From assembly GCA_963678705.1 (NCBI GenBank), contig OY783212.1, positions 7,378,001 through 7,442,000 of the forward strand: a stretch of DNA of 64,000 bases, in the 5' to 3' direction. This document shows positions 1-12,300 of the stretch, piece by piece. Made by a program: the position numbers and the translations under genes. The stretch comes from Panorpa germanica. Taxonomy: Eukaryota; Arthropoda; Insecta; Mecoptera; Panorpidae. The notes below the pieces were generated by a model, which was not told the DNA's origin, searched no databases, and saw only the letters and a program-made list of their open reading frames with translations. Each line of letters opens with the position of its first letter. Within the stretch, counting starts at the first letter, position 1.

Positions 1-42
1 TATAATATGTAAGTAAAATAAAATATTTATAATTTGTTTTAG

Positions 43-3000
43 GATTTTTACTCTGATATCAATCGTAAAGAAATGTATATTCGATATGTTAATAAATTAT
101 GCGATCTACATCTGGAATGTGAAAATTATACGGAAGCAGCCTTTACTTTACAGCTTCATAGTAATTTGTTAAAATGGTCTGATGCAATGTTATCTCCGTT
201 ATTAAAGTCACATAAATTTCCTAATTGTCAATCTCATCGACAACTTAAAGAAAGTTTATATTACCGAATAATAGAGTATTTTGATAAAGGAAAAATGTGG
301 GAATGTGCCTTAGACGTTTGTAAAGAACTTGTAACTCAATATGAAGATGAGATTTACGATTATTACCATCTAAGTGATTTGTTACGCCGTATGTCCGATT
401 TCTATGATTCCATCATGAAGCCAATTAGAGCTGAACCTGAATATTTCAGGGTGGCCTATTATGGCAGAGGTTTTCCACCATTCCTACAGAATAAGGTATT
501 TAATTTTAAGCATATAAAAGTAATAAATCGAAAAGATGTAACAATTATTACTTTTCGCAGGTTTATGTGTATCGAGGGAAGGAATATGAGAGGTTATCTG
601 ATTTTAGTTCAAGGATATTAAATACGTTACCTCATGCTGAATTAATGGGAACTCTTACACCACCTGGTGATGATATAAAAGAGTCTCAAGGACAATGTAA
701 GATGATTAATGCTACTTAAATGTTATTTATTCTAAATTTTATGTTTATAATGATTTCATTTTCATAGATCTTCAAATCAATAAGGTTGAACCAGTTATGG
801 AAGACCGGAGACATCGGTTTTCTGGTAAACCGGTTAATGAACAAATATTAAAATACCACAAGGTTAATAATATCAAAACATTTAGATTCAACCGACCATT
901 CCATCAGAAAGGTAAAAAATCTAATTTTAATTTGAAATATTTCAAATTATATTAATGATTTCACTTTCATACCTTAACAACATGATTCTCTAGATCCATT
1001 AATTCCTGATCAAAATGAATTTGCTACCTTATGGCTTGAGAGAACAGTGTTATATACATCGGATCCGTTACCTGGAATTTTAAGACGATTCCCAGTTAGA
1101 TCTTCTGAAACATTTAATGTAATTTAATTTTTAACATTATTGTGGTTGAATTATAATTGTCAAACTTTTAACTTGTTAACATTGAATCACACTTTTTCAG
1201 ATTTCTCCACTGCTAAATGCTATTGAAACAATGGAAGCTGCAAATAAATCACTGCGCGATCTTATTATTAGTTATCGAAATGATACTTCTTTGGCATTAA
1301 ATCCATTAAGCTTAAAGTTAAACGGTATTGTTGAATACAGAATATGTAATATGTAATGTCATATTTATTCCTCAGCATTATTATTTTAATTTATAGGAAT
1401 TGTTGATGCGGCTGTCATGGGAGGTGTAACAAATTATGAAAAAGCATTTTTTTCGGAAGAATATCAAAATGCTAATCCTGATGATGCTATAATAATTAAA
1501 AAATTACAAGATTCAATTGCTTTACAAATTCCGTTACTAGAACTTGGTAAACAAATTAAAGCGTGTGTAACTATAAAATTACCAAAATTACAGTTTTAAA
1601 ATTAATACGAGACTTATATTTTTATATAGGAATAACAATTCATAAACAAAGAGCACCGCCTAGTTTACTACCACTGAATAACAGGCTTGAAGAATGTTTC
1701 CTTGAAATGAGAACTCATGTGGAAGCAAAATATGGGAAAAGGGTAAATATTAAGAATAATATGAAGGTACATATTTATTTGATTTATTTTACTTGTAATA
1801 TTGTTGTAGAACTGCGACATAAAATTCGATAATGATTCATCTGTAACAATGAGAAGACATTTTGGACGTGGCCACTCAAATGCTGATGCACATCGTTTGT
1901 CCGAAGCTAGTCTGGGATCATCTGAGTAAGTAATCAAAAATAAATATATGTAAGATTTTCTAAATTTCTATTGCTGTGTTTCTAACCCTGCTAATTGCTT
2001 TTGTTTATGTCTGTGTGCAGTGGAGGAAGACCACGGGTTTCAAGTTTTACAAGATCGCAAGTTTCTAATTCTGTTACCACTTTGAGGTCGTTGACTTCTT
2101 CTTTCAATTTTTCAAACATGAGTCCATCTGTACCATCACTGGGAAGGTAAAATATTTTTTTTTTTTTTTTTTTTGAAAAAGCTTTATAACACTTTTTTTT
2201 GCAATTTAATTTATGCTTTATCTTTTCCTATTATATATGCAAATCTTCAGCAAAATTAAACATCGCTTTCTTTTAAATATATTTCCAATACCTTAATCAA
2301 TTTGGATATATTGGAAGCTTATCAATTTTGTCAATTTGAATAGTCAGCTTTCATAATTAGCGCGACAGCTAAAATAATGAAACTGTATTTTAAAAGGTTA
2401 TAATTATTTCAGGCAATCGACATCCACATCGACACCAAGCTTAAATTCGAATCATTCTTTTTCTCAGAACTTTGTCTCTTTCTTTATTTAAATTCTTTTC
2501 TGCTGACAATTTATAATACAATAGTTTTAGGATTATTATTTTATATAATTTATTTTATAACTTTTCGTAGTTTTTAGGTAACTAATTGACTTGCTAATAT
2601 AGGCAATTGTATTTAAATATCCATTAAGAGTTTATTAGATTTTTGGTTTAAGGGTCTAAGGTTATAGTATTTAAAATAAATTTAATAAATCTAGGAGTTC
2701 GCTATCACAGAGTCATCGAAGTATGTTGTCACCGTCACCATCACCTTCACCCTCTAAGTTTAAAAGAGATAAGGAAAAAACATCATCTAAACGAAGATCA
2801 AGTCGAAAGGTGCGTATGTTCACTTTTGAACATCATTACTGCTAAGCATTCGTTATTTACAGTATTTTTCTTTCTATGTTTCTTATAATAAAAACATTAG
2901 TTCAATAACTATGTTTTGCTGTATTTCTGTAAAGTAAATTATAATGTATAATCATTTTAAATGTATGACATGTACGGATGATTTCTCTGAACATATCCGT

Positions 3001-3727
3001 TAAATGGAACATTTATGAGGCTGATATATAATAACATTAACTATTTATATATGGTTGTAGCTTGACAGGGAATCACTCAGTCTTCCACTTGCACCATTGG
3101 CACAAAGTCAATGGTATGCCGCTATTACTCCGGAACAAGAACATTCAGTGGCACAGTCTTTAACAGAATCTCCTAAAGTTGAGCTCACTGAAGAGGTATA
3201 CTTTGTTTATAAACTAAATATTATACGCTTACAACACAATAATACTGTGTTCTTTAATAGCTGACACCAAAACGACCACTGCGATCTGAAGTGGAGCGTG
3301 AAAAACGGATGAGTCGTCCCTCTAGTGGACAATTTGCAAATTCTAATACAAATTTAAATTCGCAGACAAGTACCCCATTAGTAGCAACCCGTGGTTTGAA
3401 TGGATCTGCTGATAGCAGCAATAGAAATTCAGTCGGTAAGTGTTGCATTTATTGGGTATTACTTCTTTTACATTGGATCTGAATTTTGAATTTATTTATT
3501 TTGTGCTATTAGGTACCACTGACTCCACAACAAGTGAAGAGGAGTTAAGGCCACCACCATTGCCTTTAAAGTCACGAGAGGTTGATTATTGTAATCTCCC
3601 AATGGCTCCCTCTGTTACAATCCCGTTAAATACAGTATCTGTACCCATTGCAAGAACACCAGAAAAATGTCCACCTACTCCACCTCCTAAGCCCCACCGC
3701 CCAAGTATTCATCCCCTTCCTACATAA
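43..3727 (+). CDS. mbc: DOCK-A family Rac GEF (Dock180/myoblast city), C-terminal part
   Basis: The gene enters from the left; the first visible exon follows a TTTTAG acceptor at 42. Exons read by frame and GT-AG sites: 43-495, 561-696, 768-911, 994-1118, 1201-1324, 1397-1546, 1630-1742 (or to 1766, also in frame), 1810-1925, 2021-2146, 2695-2809, 3061-3195, 3261-3435, 3513-3727. The first seven encode the DHR2 (DOCKER) Rac-GEF domain, with family hallmarks MYIRYVNKLCDLH, YFDKGKMWE, YYGRGFPPFL, YERL and PPGDDIK. The rest is a Ser/Pro-rich tail with PPPLPLK followed by DYCNL, which matches the Crk SH3-binding site of vertebrate DOCK1, then TPPPKP near the stop. PPGDDIK and the tail favour DOCK1/2/5 (insect mbc) over DOCK3/4. 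With ELMO, such proteins activate Rac at the membrane in myoblast fusion, engulfment and migration. Very sure of family, fairly sure of orthology. Confidence 0.93.
2413..2491 (+). other. possible alternative last exon of the DOCK gene
   Basis: A TTATTTCAG acceptor precedes 2413. Joined to the exon ending at 2146 it continues in frame with a Ser/Thr-rich stretch (RQSTSTSTPSLNSNHSF) like the DOCK tail, then reaches a TAA at 2489-2491 with no good donor before it. Used as a last exon, it would give a DOCK isoform lacking the Crk-binding proline tail. It could equally be chance intron sequence. The main path from 2146 to 2695 also keeps frame. Confidence 0.35.
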
Positions 3728-5191
3728 TATTACCAATTTTATATTAAGAGCAATAATGTACATACATATTCAGCTAAATATAGAATATGCTATAAATAGC
3801 CATATTTTAAAAAGCCTGACATACAAAATAATACACTAAGTTTTCTAAATATTGTAGGCAATCTTTTGTAAATATTTTTTTGTTATAGTGTTAATGCTCA
3901 CTAATGCACTTGTGGTATATTTTGCCATACTCATAATATCTTTTAAAACTAACTCATGTATTTGCCATTTTAATAAAATGATTGAAGTTAATACAATATG
4001 ATTTTAAGGCTAGATATTCCCTTTTGTCTAATACTATGGTTAACTAGTTTGAGATGTAGAAGCCATTGTTATATTAACAGTGATATTGTAGCGGATGTGC
4101 TGGTATGTGCTTCCTTATGTTTAAACAAGTAACTGTATATTATATTAAAATATTTTTTATAATGCACGTATATGAAAATTTTATAAATAATTTTCTTTGA
4201 TTTTATTTTTTTGAACCGATGATTTATTTTAAATATTGAACAAATAGTAGACTGAGAAATAAAGACAAAATGGATAGATATTATATACATACTTAGTAAT
4301 AATTATATTAGAAGCTAATATATTTGAAAATCAAATTTGTTCTGATAATTGGCCTTTTCTTATTTAAATAACTAATTCTAAGGTTGTACATCTTTTATAC
4401 AGAATAATGAACATAATTTAATAAAATGAAATTCCTAAATAATTAAAATGTAATGTAATGTTTTAAGAAATTATGTTAGTATAATAATGTTAAAGCAATA
4501 TCATGTATATTAGTCAATCACCAAAGCCATTTTGAATAGATTTAAATATAGTTTTAGAATTTAAAAATCTTATTTATGTGATAAGAAAGGTATTATATTA
4601 ACGATTTTAATTTTAAAATAGCTTAAAGCTTTCAATTCTTTATTTTAAACGAATATTTTTGTTGTTGTTGTACCAAACAAACCCAGTGTAACAATTTTAC
4701 TCGATTATGACCAATTTAATAGAGGTCTTACTTTGTACTCATGTATCTTTTATATTTTAATACTCATTTACATATCAATTTCAATCCAGTAAACAATATC
4801 ACTGAAGTTAAGTTAAAATTTTAAGCACCCGTCGCTGAGTCTTACATATAAACATAGATTTACGGAATATTTATTTCTAAAAAAATGTACTACAAAAATG
4901 TTACGTAAATGTACAAAATTAGTGCAAAATGTTTTAAATGTCAAAATGAACAATTCAGACATTCTATAGCTTTATAGTAATTTCAATTACAATTATTTCC
5001 AGTGGTAATTTATTTGGTCCGGTGTATACTCTTTCAGTCGCGAACGACACATTTTTATGCACAAATGTTACTGGATTCTGTTTTATGATATTAAATGTTC
5101 TTTTTGGTGTTTATATTACTCAATATTTTATTTAAATTGGTGTATCGATTTGCCTGGCCATATTGCTGCCATAATTAAAAGTGTGTAATAC

Positions 5192-5214
5192 AATAAATGT
5201 ATAATAATAATAAA
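5192..5214 (+). terminator. probable poly(A) signals of the DOCK gene
   Basis: Two AATAAA hexamers (5192-5197 and 5209-5214) sit close together about 1.47 kb after the DOCK stop and are the last such cluster before the spacer. Earlier hexamers, such as the one near 4257, could be used instead. Confidence 0.35.
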
Positions 5215-5639
5215 GAATTGAAAATAAAATATGCTCTATGTATAGTTAGTTAAACAAAAAGTAATATAATTTTGAAATTTTATATTTAATGCTTTTATAG
5301 GGACCTTTTGTAAACAAGAAAAGACAACCAAAGACTAATATTGTCAATTTTAAATAAAAAATCAATTAGTAATTTTGTTGTTTATATTCATAGAATTTAA
5401 GATTATAAGGCGGTATTTTACTTCAATTGAGTATCGCACATGGCACTTTTTGTAAATCTTCGGACTCTGGACACACAGTTTAAATAAGAAGGTGCATTTT
5501 CTAGTACTCTTATTTTATTAATATCTGGTTCTGTTTTTGGTTAACCTTAGAAAGTAGAAGTTGACTCAGAAACTCAGATATAGAACAGTTATGTTCGACT
5601 CCAACAAAAATGAGACCTACGAAAGAAAAGTATATCAAC

Positions 5640-5840
5640 TATAGTTCACATTGTGAAATGACTCATGCTTAAAACAAGTTGTGCCGAATAAAGCTGCCGA
5701 AAATTTATTGTTACTTAATGTATAAAGCAATGAATAAGATAAAATTCACCATCGTATCGTAGATTTATAGGCTTTTATAACGCATTTTAAGCATGATACA
5801 CAGCCGAACTCTCGTAATTTGAACTATATGATTTATATTA
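5640..5840. repeat. inverted-repeat element, copy 1 (related copy near 41 kb)
   Basis: The right half (TCGTAGATTTAT, TTTTAAGCATGA, then GCCGAACTCTCGTAATTTGAACT) matches 40990-41075. The left half (CATGCTTAAAACAAGTTGTGCCGAATAAA region, 5665-5693) is the reverse complement of the same module as it appears near 41010-41040. The copy is therefore roughly palindromic, with diverged arms, which suggests a non-autonomous DNA transposon. No target duplication was recognised. Confidence 0.5.
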
Positions 5841-6332
5841 AACGTTAGTTTACTAAAAATTGAAAAAAACGACATTATGTTTTTAGTAAGGAAGAGTTTG
5901 TGTCTTGACTTACTCTAAATGTTATTTAAAACTTCGCAAATGCACTTTTCATTCCTGCATTAAGCTAGTACACAGAATTGATGGGTGTAACTTTTAATAA
6001 AAGGAATGTCGTTTTGTATTTCTACATTCATTATTTTAAGGAAACTTGTACAATCTAAATAATCATGACGATTTTAAACGATATCAAAGGAGTCTAGAAC
6101 AAAATAAACAAAGTGATCAAACCCAAAATTCAAATTAAGATTAACGGAAAGAATCAATTAATACCATGTTTTGCATTTAACATTGACAGAATAAACAATT
6201 AACTTTTCATCGCATGCCTAATTTTACTTTTACCTAGATTACAAAAAAAAAACTGTAAAATTATCCGTTAAATTTGAATGATATAAGTATAAGAAAATTT
6301 CAGTTTAAAAACCTGAGCCAAAAATATTCACT

Positions 6333-9300
6333 ATGGAGAAAAAATTTGAAGAGTTTCATAAACTCTTATCAGATAAAAGTCTAGTGACTGAAGTTAATTT
6401 TATGAAACAAATTGATATCCCCTCTAAAGTAAAACGAAATATTCTTAATTTACATGGAGATGGTTATATCGATTTTGAAAAATTCTCACAGATAACAAGA
6501 AATTTATCCATTATGAAAAATAAGGACTTACCAACAGGGAATCCTGCTCGAGATTATAGAAGATTTTTAATTAAGCAACGTATTAGAAATACAATCAATG
6601 AATTATTAGATGTAGTGGAGATCATGGATAAGCAGCTACATTCTGAGGTAGTGGAAAGCTTGATAAAACAAAGAAACAAGATGAATAAGGAGCGACGCTA
6701 TCGCTGTCAAGTAATCGAAAACATGATAAGACAAAGTAATAATTATGAGAGAAGGACCTCCATACAAAATGATGAATGTAAGCCAAGAAAACCAAATGCC
6801 AATTGGAAGAATGTTTGCTATTGTTACGCCCCAACGCCAATGAATGCAAAAAGCAATAAAGTTAGTGATGGTGATGTCATGTGGTGTAACAATGCTGTTG
6901 TCATTGATGCAAATATAAATATTGAAGGTGTTATGGATGAAAAACATGCATCAACATTTAGTAACACAAGCTCCTATCAGAAACTCTACGGGAGGTAAAT
7001 TTTCACTGTATAATGTAAGAGTAATGCCTTATATAAAAGGCCTATTACATATCTTTATATAAGTATATTATGTAAAATGTTGTTACAATTTTTACCGCAA
7101 TAGTCCAATTAAAAATAGATATTTTAGTCATTGCAATTTCTAATTACAACCATATTGCAAATATCAAAGTTTATATTATTTTCCTATTCTAAAACTGAAT
7201 GCCATTTTGCCTTGATAATATTTTTTATTCATAATATAAACTCTTACATAGCATTTTCACAATGATCTATATTTCTAAAATATCAATTTAAAATATTATT
7301 GTAAAAATTGATGAAGTAAGGAACATAGAGTTTCTCAAATTTTAATATCGTCCATCTTGTTACATACTTGTTTTATAGAATCCTTCAATCGAATTCAAAT
7401 TTTGAAGGAAAATAGTTCTTTTGCTGACTTTTTTATATTAAACTTTTAAAGCTATTGGAAAAAGAATTTTTTTTTAGAAGTTCAGCAATACCACCGCATA
7501 AGTTTTGATTAAAATTTTCATATTTCTTTCATATTTTTTCTAATATATAAGTACAAATAACAATTTTCTTCAGAAAGAAGATATTGTCACATAATTTTAA
7601 GTCAATTTTTTTTCAGGGATAAGCAAGATGCGGACCCTACTATAAAATGTTTTTCCATTGACCAGAATGTTAGTGAAGTAAGTTTTTTTAATGTTATAAA
7701 AATGAAGTAAAGATTACCTACATCAGTTTTGTTACACATTTTTTAATTTATGTTAGAATATTTTTTTCATATTGATCACTGCTTGATTTCCAGATGAGAT
7801 CAGTTGTGAATGTAGAAAATATTATAGATAATATGTAAATTTAAGTTATAGTACAATTATTACAGAAATGGTTTTCTAAAGAATTACTGCAAATAGACCA
7901 CAAGAGTATTGCGCAATATTGGAATGGGTCAAAAGAAAAAATAATTTTGAGTGCAAAAACACAAAGCAAATCAAGCCCAAGTTTTAAAATTCCTGTAAGA
8001 AAATTGCCTCTAATACAATCACCAAGTGAAAGTCGCAAGGTACGAATAATAGATCCCAAGTATGAATCATCAGCTGGATCATCAGGAGTGTCATTTCAAA
8101 TTATTGGAGCAGACAATAGAAACTCGTCATCTACTAGTGCTAGAAAGACGAAGAAGAAGCCGTCTTCTAAGCATACGGTCGTCGAAATCGATGGCAGACG
8201 TCGCGATCGAAGAACCGGTACCCTAGTATATGAGATGAGCGATGATTCTGTACGTGACCACTCTGGTAGCGGAATTTCGGCAGAGATTCATAATGGAATA
8301 TTGAAGAGAACTACCAGAAATGTTGATCACTTCCCGCACCATGAAAAGAAATATTCAACGAGATATAAAAATAAGCTAGAAATGGAAAAACTAGATGTTG
8401 AAGAATTATTAAGACGCAGTCATAAATATTCAAGTAAAGTTAAACCTTATAAGGCAACGACGAAGAAGAGGCCGCATAGTGAAGCTGATATAGAAAGAAA
8501 ACACAGAGTCAAACTTGGGTATAATGTAGAAACCGAACGTTCAAATCGTTCTGGTACAAAGTATTCCCGAAACCCAGATCGTGACAACCTGAGACTAGTC
8601 GACAAATCGTCCAAATTTATACATGACAAACGTTTTAGTAAAGGATCATTGTATGGAAAATCGTCAGACGAATATTATCAAGAAAAACAAAGAAAACCAG
8701 TTAGGAAACGCGTTTATGATGTAGATAAAGGATCATTGAATGGAAAATCGTCTGACGAATATTATCAAGAAAAGCAAAAAACACCAGTTACGAAACGTAG
8801 TTATGATGTAGATAAAGGATCATTGAATGGAAAATCATCTGATGAATATTATCAAGAAAAGCAAAGGACACCAGTTACGAAACGTAGTTATGATGTAGAT
8901 AAAGGATCATTGAATGCAAAATCATCTGATGAATATTATCAAGAAAAGCAAATAACACCAGTTAGGAAACGCGCTTATGATGTAGATAAAAGATCATTGA
9001 ATGGAAGATCGTCCGACGAATATTATCAAGAAAAGCAAAGAAATAAACTAGTTAGGAAAGGCGCTTATGATGTAGATAAAGGATCATTGAATGGAAGATC
9101 GTCTGACGAATATTATCAAGAAAAACAAAGGACACCAGTTACGAAACGTGTTTGTGATGTAGATAAAGGATCTTTGAATGGAAAATCGTCAGACGAATAT
9201 TGCCAAGAAAAGAAAATAACACCAGTTACGAAACGCGTTTGTGATGTAGATAAAGAATCATTCAATGGAAGATCGTCAGACGAATATTATCAAGAAAAAC

Positions 9301-12300
9301 AAAGGGCACCAGTTACAAAACGTAGTTATGATGTAGATAAAGGATCTTTGAATGGAGAATCATCAGACGAATATTGTCAAGAAAAACAAAGAACACCAGT
9401 TACGAAACGCGTTTGTGATGTAGATAAAGGATCTTTGAAGGGAAAATCGTCTGACGAATATTGTCAAGAAAAACAAGAAACGCCAGTTACGAAACGTGTT
9501 TATGATTTAGATAAAAGAGACCCAAGAAAGATTACTAAACCAATTGTTGAAGTTCATAAATCGTACCATAGTGTGTCAGATAGTGAGTCAGATGACACGT
9601 GCACAACCTCACCTCAGCAGTCAGTCGATGTAAGCGTGAATACCGATCTTTATAGCGAGATAATTCAGGAACCTGTTAATAAAAGTGTGGTAGAGCAAGA
9701 AACAGATTGCAGTGGATTAGAGGTTTTGCTATCAAACACTTTTTGTATTAATGGCGTGAAAGTCAAAAAAGTTGAAACGAAAGTAAGAAATTATCGCAAT
9801 TTGAAAACAGCATGCAAATCAAAAAACAATGTCGCTCCATGGAAAATAACGTCATTTCGAGGGGGACTTGTGGAAAATAAAGAACCCGACTCAGTAACAA
9901 CGGATAAGAACAACACTATACTACTAAGTACTGAGGAAAATGAACATTTCGATAATTTGGAAGAATTGGGAATTTTAAATGAAAATGTGAAACATACAAA
10001 ACAATATTATAAACCAGTCTCATCGATAGCATCTCTTCGTTTAAAGAAAATATATAAAAATACTCTCGAAACACCAAGCTGTGAGAAAAAACATGATCTT
10101 AAAAATTTCGAAAAATTAGAATATACCGTAGAAGCAGTGAAGTATGCAAAACAGAATGATGATGAATCAATCTCCTTGAAAAGTCCTACTACCAAAAACG
10201 ATATACGAGGAAGTTCTAATGAAAATGAAAATGATAATTTGAATGATTTGAAATATTCTGAAAAAAAAGGGAAATATTTTAAGCAATGTTATAAACCAAT
10301 TTCGTCTAAACTTCATTACAATTACAATGTTATGCCACCGAATTCTGAAATAGAGCTTGATTCCTTGGAAGGAGTGTCATTTAAAGGGGACGATGTGGAA
10401 CATGCTAAACAATATTATAAACCTGTTTCCATAAGAAAGGAGCATAATTACCCTCTATTCCCAAGAATTACGAAAAATAAAGATCCCGATGTTTTGAAAG
10501 AATGGGAAACTAAAGGGGGAAATGTGTCACTCGCGAAACAGAATTATAAAGCAGTTTCGTCGAGAGGGCTCAAACAAATATACACAAATGCATCATCAGG
10601 CTCTGACGAACCTAACCATCTTTCGGATATATTGGAATTTTCAGGGAAAAATGAGCAACATACAAAACAACTTTTTAAAGTAGTTATCTTAAAAAAAACT
10701 ATGCAATGTACATGTGATATACCAGAAAGTTCTGAGAAAGATAAAAATGTAGATGTGGAACATGTTAAAGTGGATAAATCAGTTTCTTCGGGAGAACCTT
10801 ATCTATACAATAATGACAATGTATCACCAGATTCTGAGAAAAATAAAAATCTCGAGTTATTCGAAGACTTGAAGATTCAAGAAAAACATAAAGATGTGGA
10901 AAATGTGAAAGAATATAAATCCGTTTCTTCGGGAGAACCTTCCATATACAATAAAACCGATGATTCACCAGATTCTGTGACAAATGAAAATGTCGAGTTA
11001 ATCGAAGACTTGAAGATTCAAGGAGAACACAAAGATGTGGAAAATATGAAAGAATATAAATCTGTTTCTTCGGGAGAACCTTCCATATACAATAAAACCG
11101 ATGATTCACCAGATTCTGTGACAAATGAAAATGTCGAGTTAATCGAAGACTTGAAGATTCAAGGAGAACACAAAGATGTGGAAAATATGAAAGAATATAA
11201 ATCTGTTTCTTCGGGAGAACCTTCCATATACAATAAAACCGATGATTCACCAGATTCTGTGACAAATGAAAATGTCGAGTTAATCGAAGACTTGAAGATT
11301 CAAGGAGAACACAAAGATGTGGAAAATATGAAAGAATATAAATCCGTTTCTTCGGGAGAACCTTCCATATACAATAAAACCGATGATTCACCAGATTCTG
11401 TGACAAATGAAAATGTCGAGTTAAGCGAAGACTTGAAGATTCAAGGAGAACACAAAGATGTGGAAGATGGAAATGAACATAAATCAAATTTCTCCGAAAA
11501 ACAAGGTTCTGAGAAAATGGAAGATCTCGGAGTATTGAAAGAATCGGACTCAACAGTGAGAAATATAAAAAATGCTGATACTGAGAATATGTCATCAAGT
11601 TCGGAAGAATCTGTTAAATTTAAAAGAGTTCGCAAAAGAAGAGGAGGTTTTGCAGTAGATATCGAAAAATTAGAAGAATTGGAATTTACTGGAGAAAATG
11701 TGAATGTAGTTACAAAAAAGATTTTAGAAGACATTAACGCATTAGATGGTGTTACTGTATTATCAGATGGACCCAAAGACTCCATACTAAAGGTGGCAGG
11801 GGAAAATGGATCTATTACGTTGATTGACAAAGATAAATTAGTAGCATATCTGCAATTAGTAAGTCGTTCTGACACATCAAACCAAGAAACAAACACAACG
11901 CCAATTTATAATGACTCTGTTAGTTGTTATACTGATAACATGGTTGTGCAAGATCCTTCAGAACAAGTCCTTCAGCCAGAAACGAAAGAAATTATGAATG
12001 AACCACTGGAACTTGAGAAGACAGTTGATATAGATGCTTTAACTAAGTTGCATAAAGCCTCTCTGGAAGCTAAAAGCGGCAGCAACACAACCTTGGAAAA
12101 GGACTTAGAACGGAAGATTAAAAAAGAACCAACTACTGCGATACTACCAACTACAATACCGCGTTCATCTGACACTTCCTTGACAACTAGTAGAAGCTGT
12201 TGTGGGATGTGTTGTCGCCGTTCTAAAAGGGATTCTGGTGTAACATATATGCCACCACACGATATTCGTAAACATTCAGAGAGATTTGAAACTTCTATGG

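Larger units (their letters stand above)
3728..6332. other. DOCK 3' UTR and spacer
   Basis: About 2.6 kb of AT-rich sequence without a supported gene. Candidate poly(A) signals are AATAAA at 4257, 5192 and 5209; the 5192-5214 cluster is the best 3' end, giving a 3' UTR of about 1.5 kb. From about 5640 to 5840 lies a repeat that recurs near 41 kb (separate entry). The rest, up to the start codon at 6333, presumably holds the promoter and 5' UTR of the next gene; no clear core promoter motif was seen. Confidence 0.5.

Noticed and set aside
7794-7834. A possible extra exon (MRSVVNVENIIDN) in the unknown protein gene
   Set aside because: It has an acceptor and a GTAAAT donor, but joining it to 7866 breaks the frame, whereas 7677 to 7866 is in frame.
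10765-11598. A 277-codon open frame on the minus strand
   Set aside because: It lies opposite the 141-bp coding repeats; because the period is a multiple of three, any frame open in one unit stays open. The plus strand is the spliced gene.
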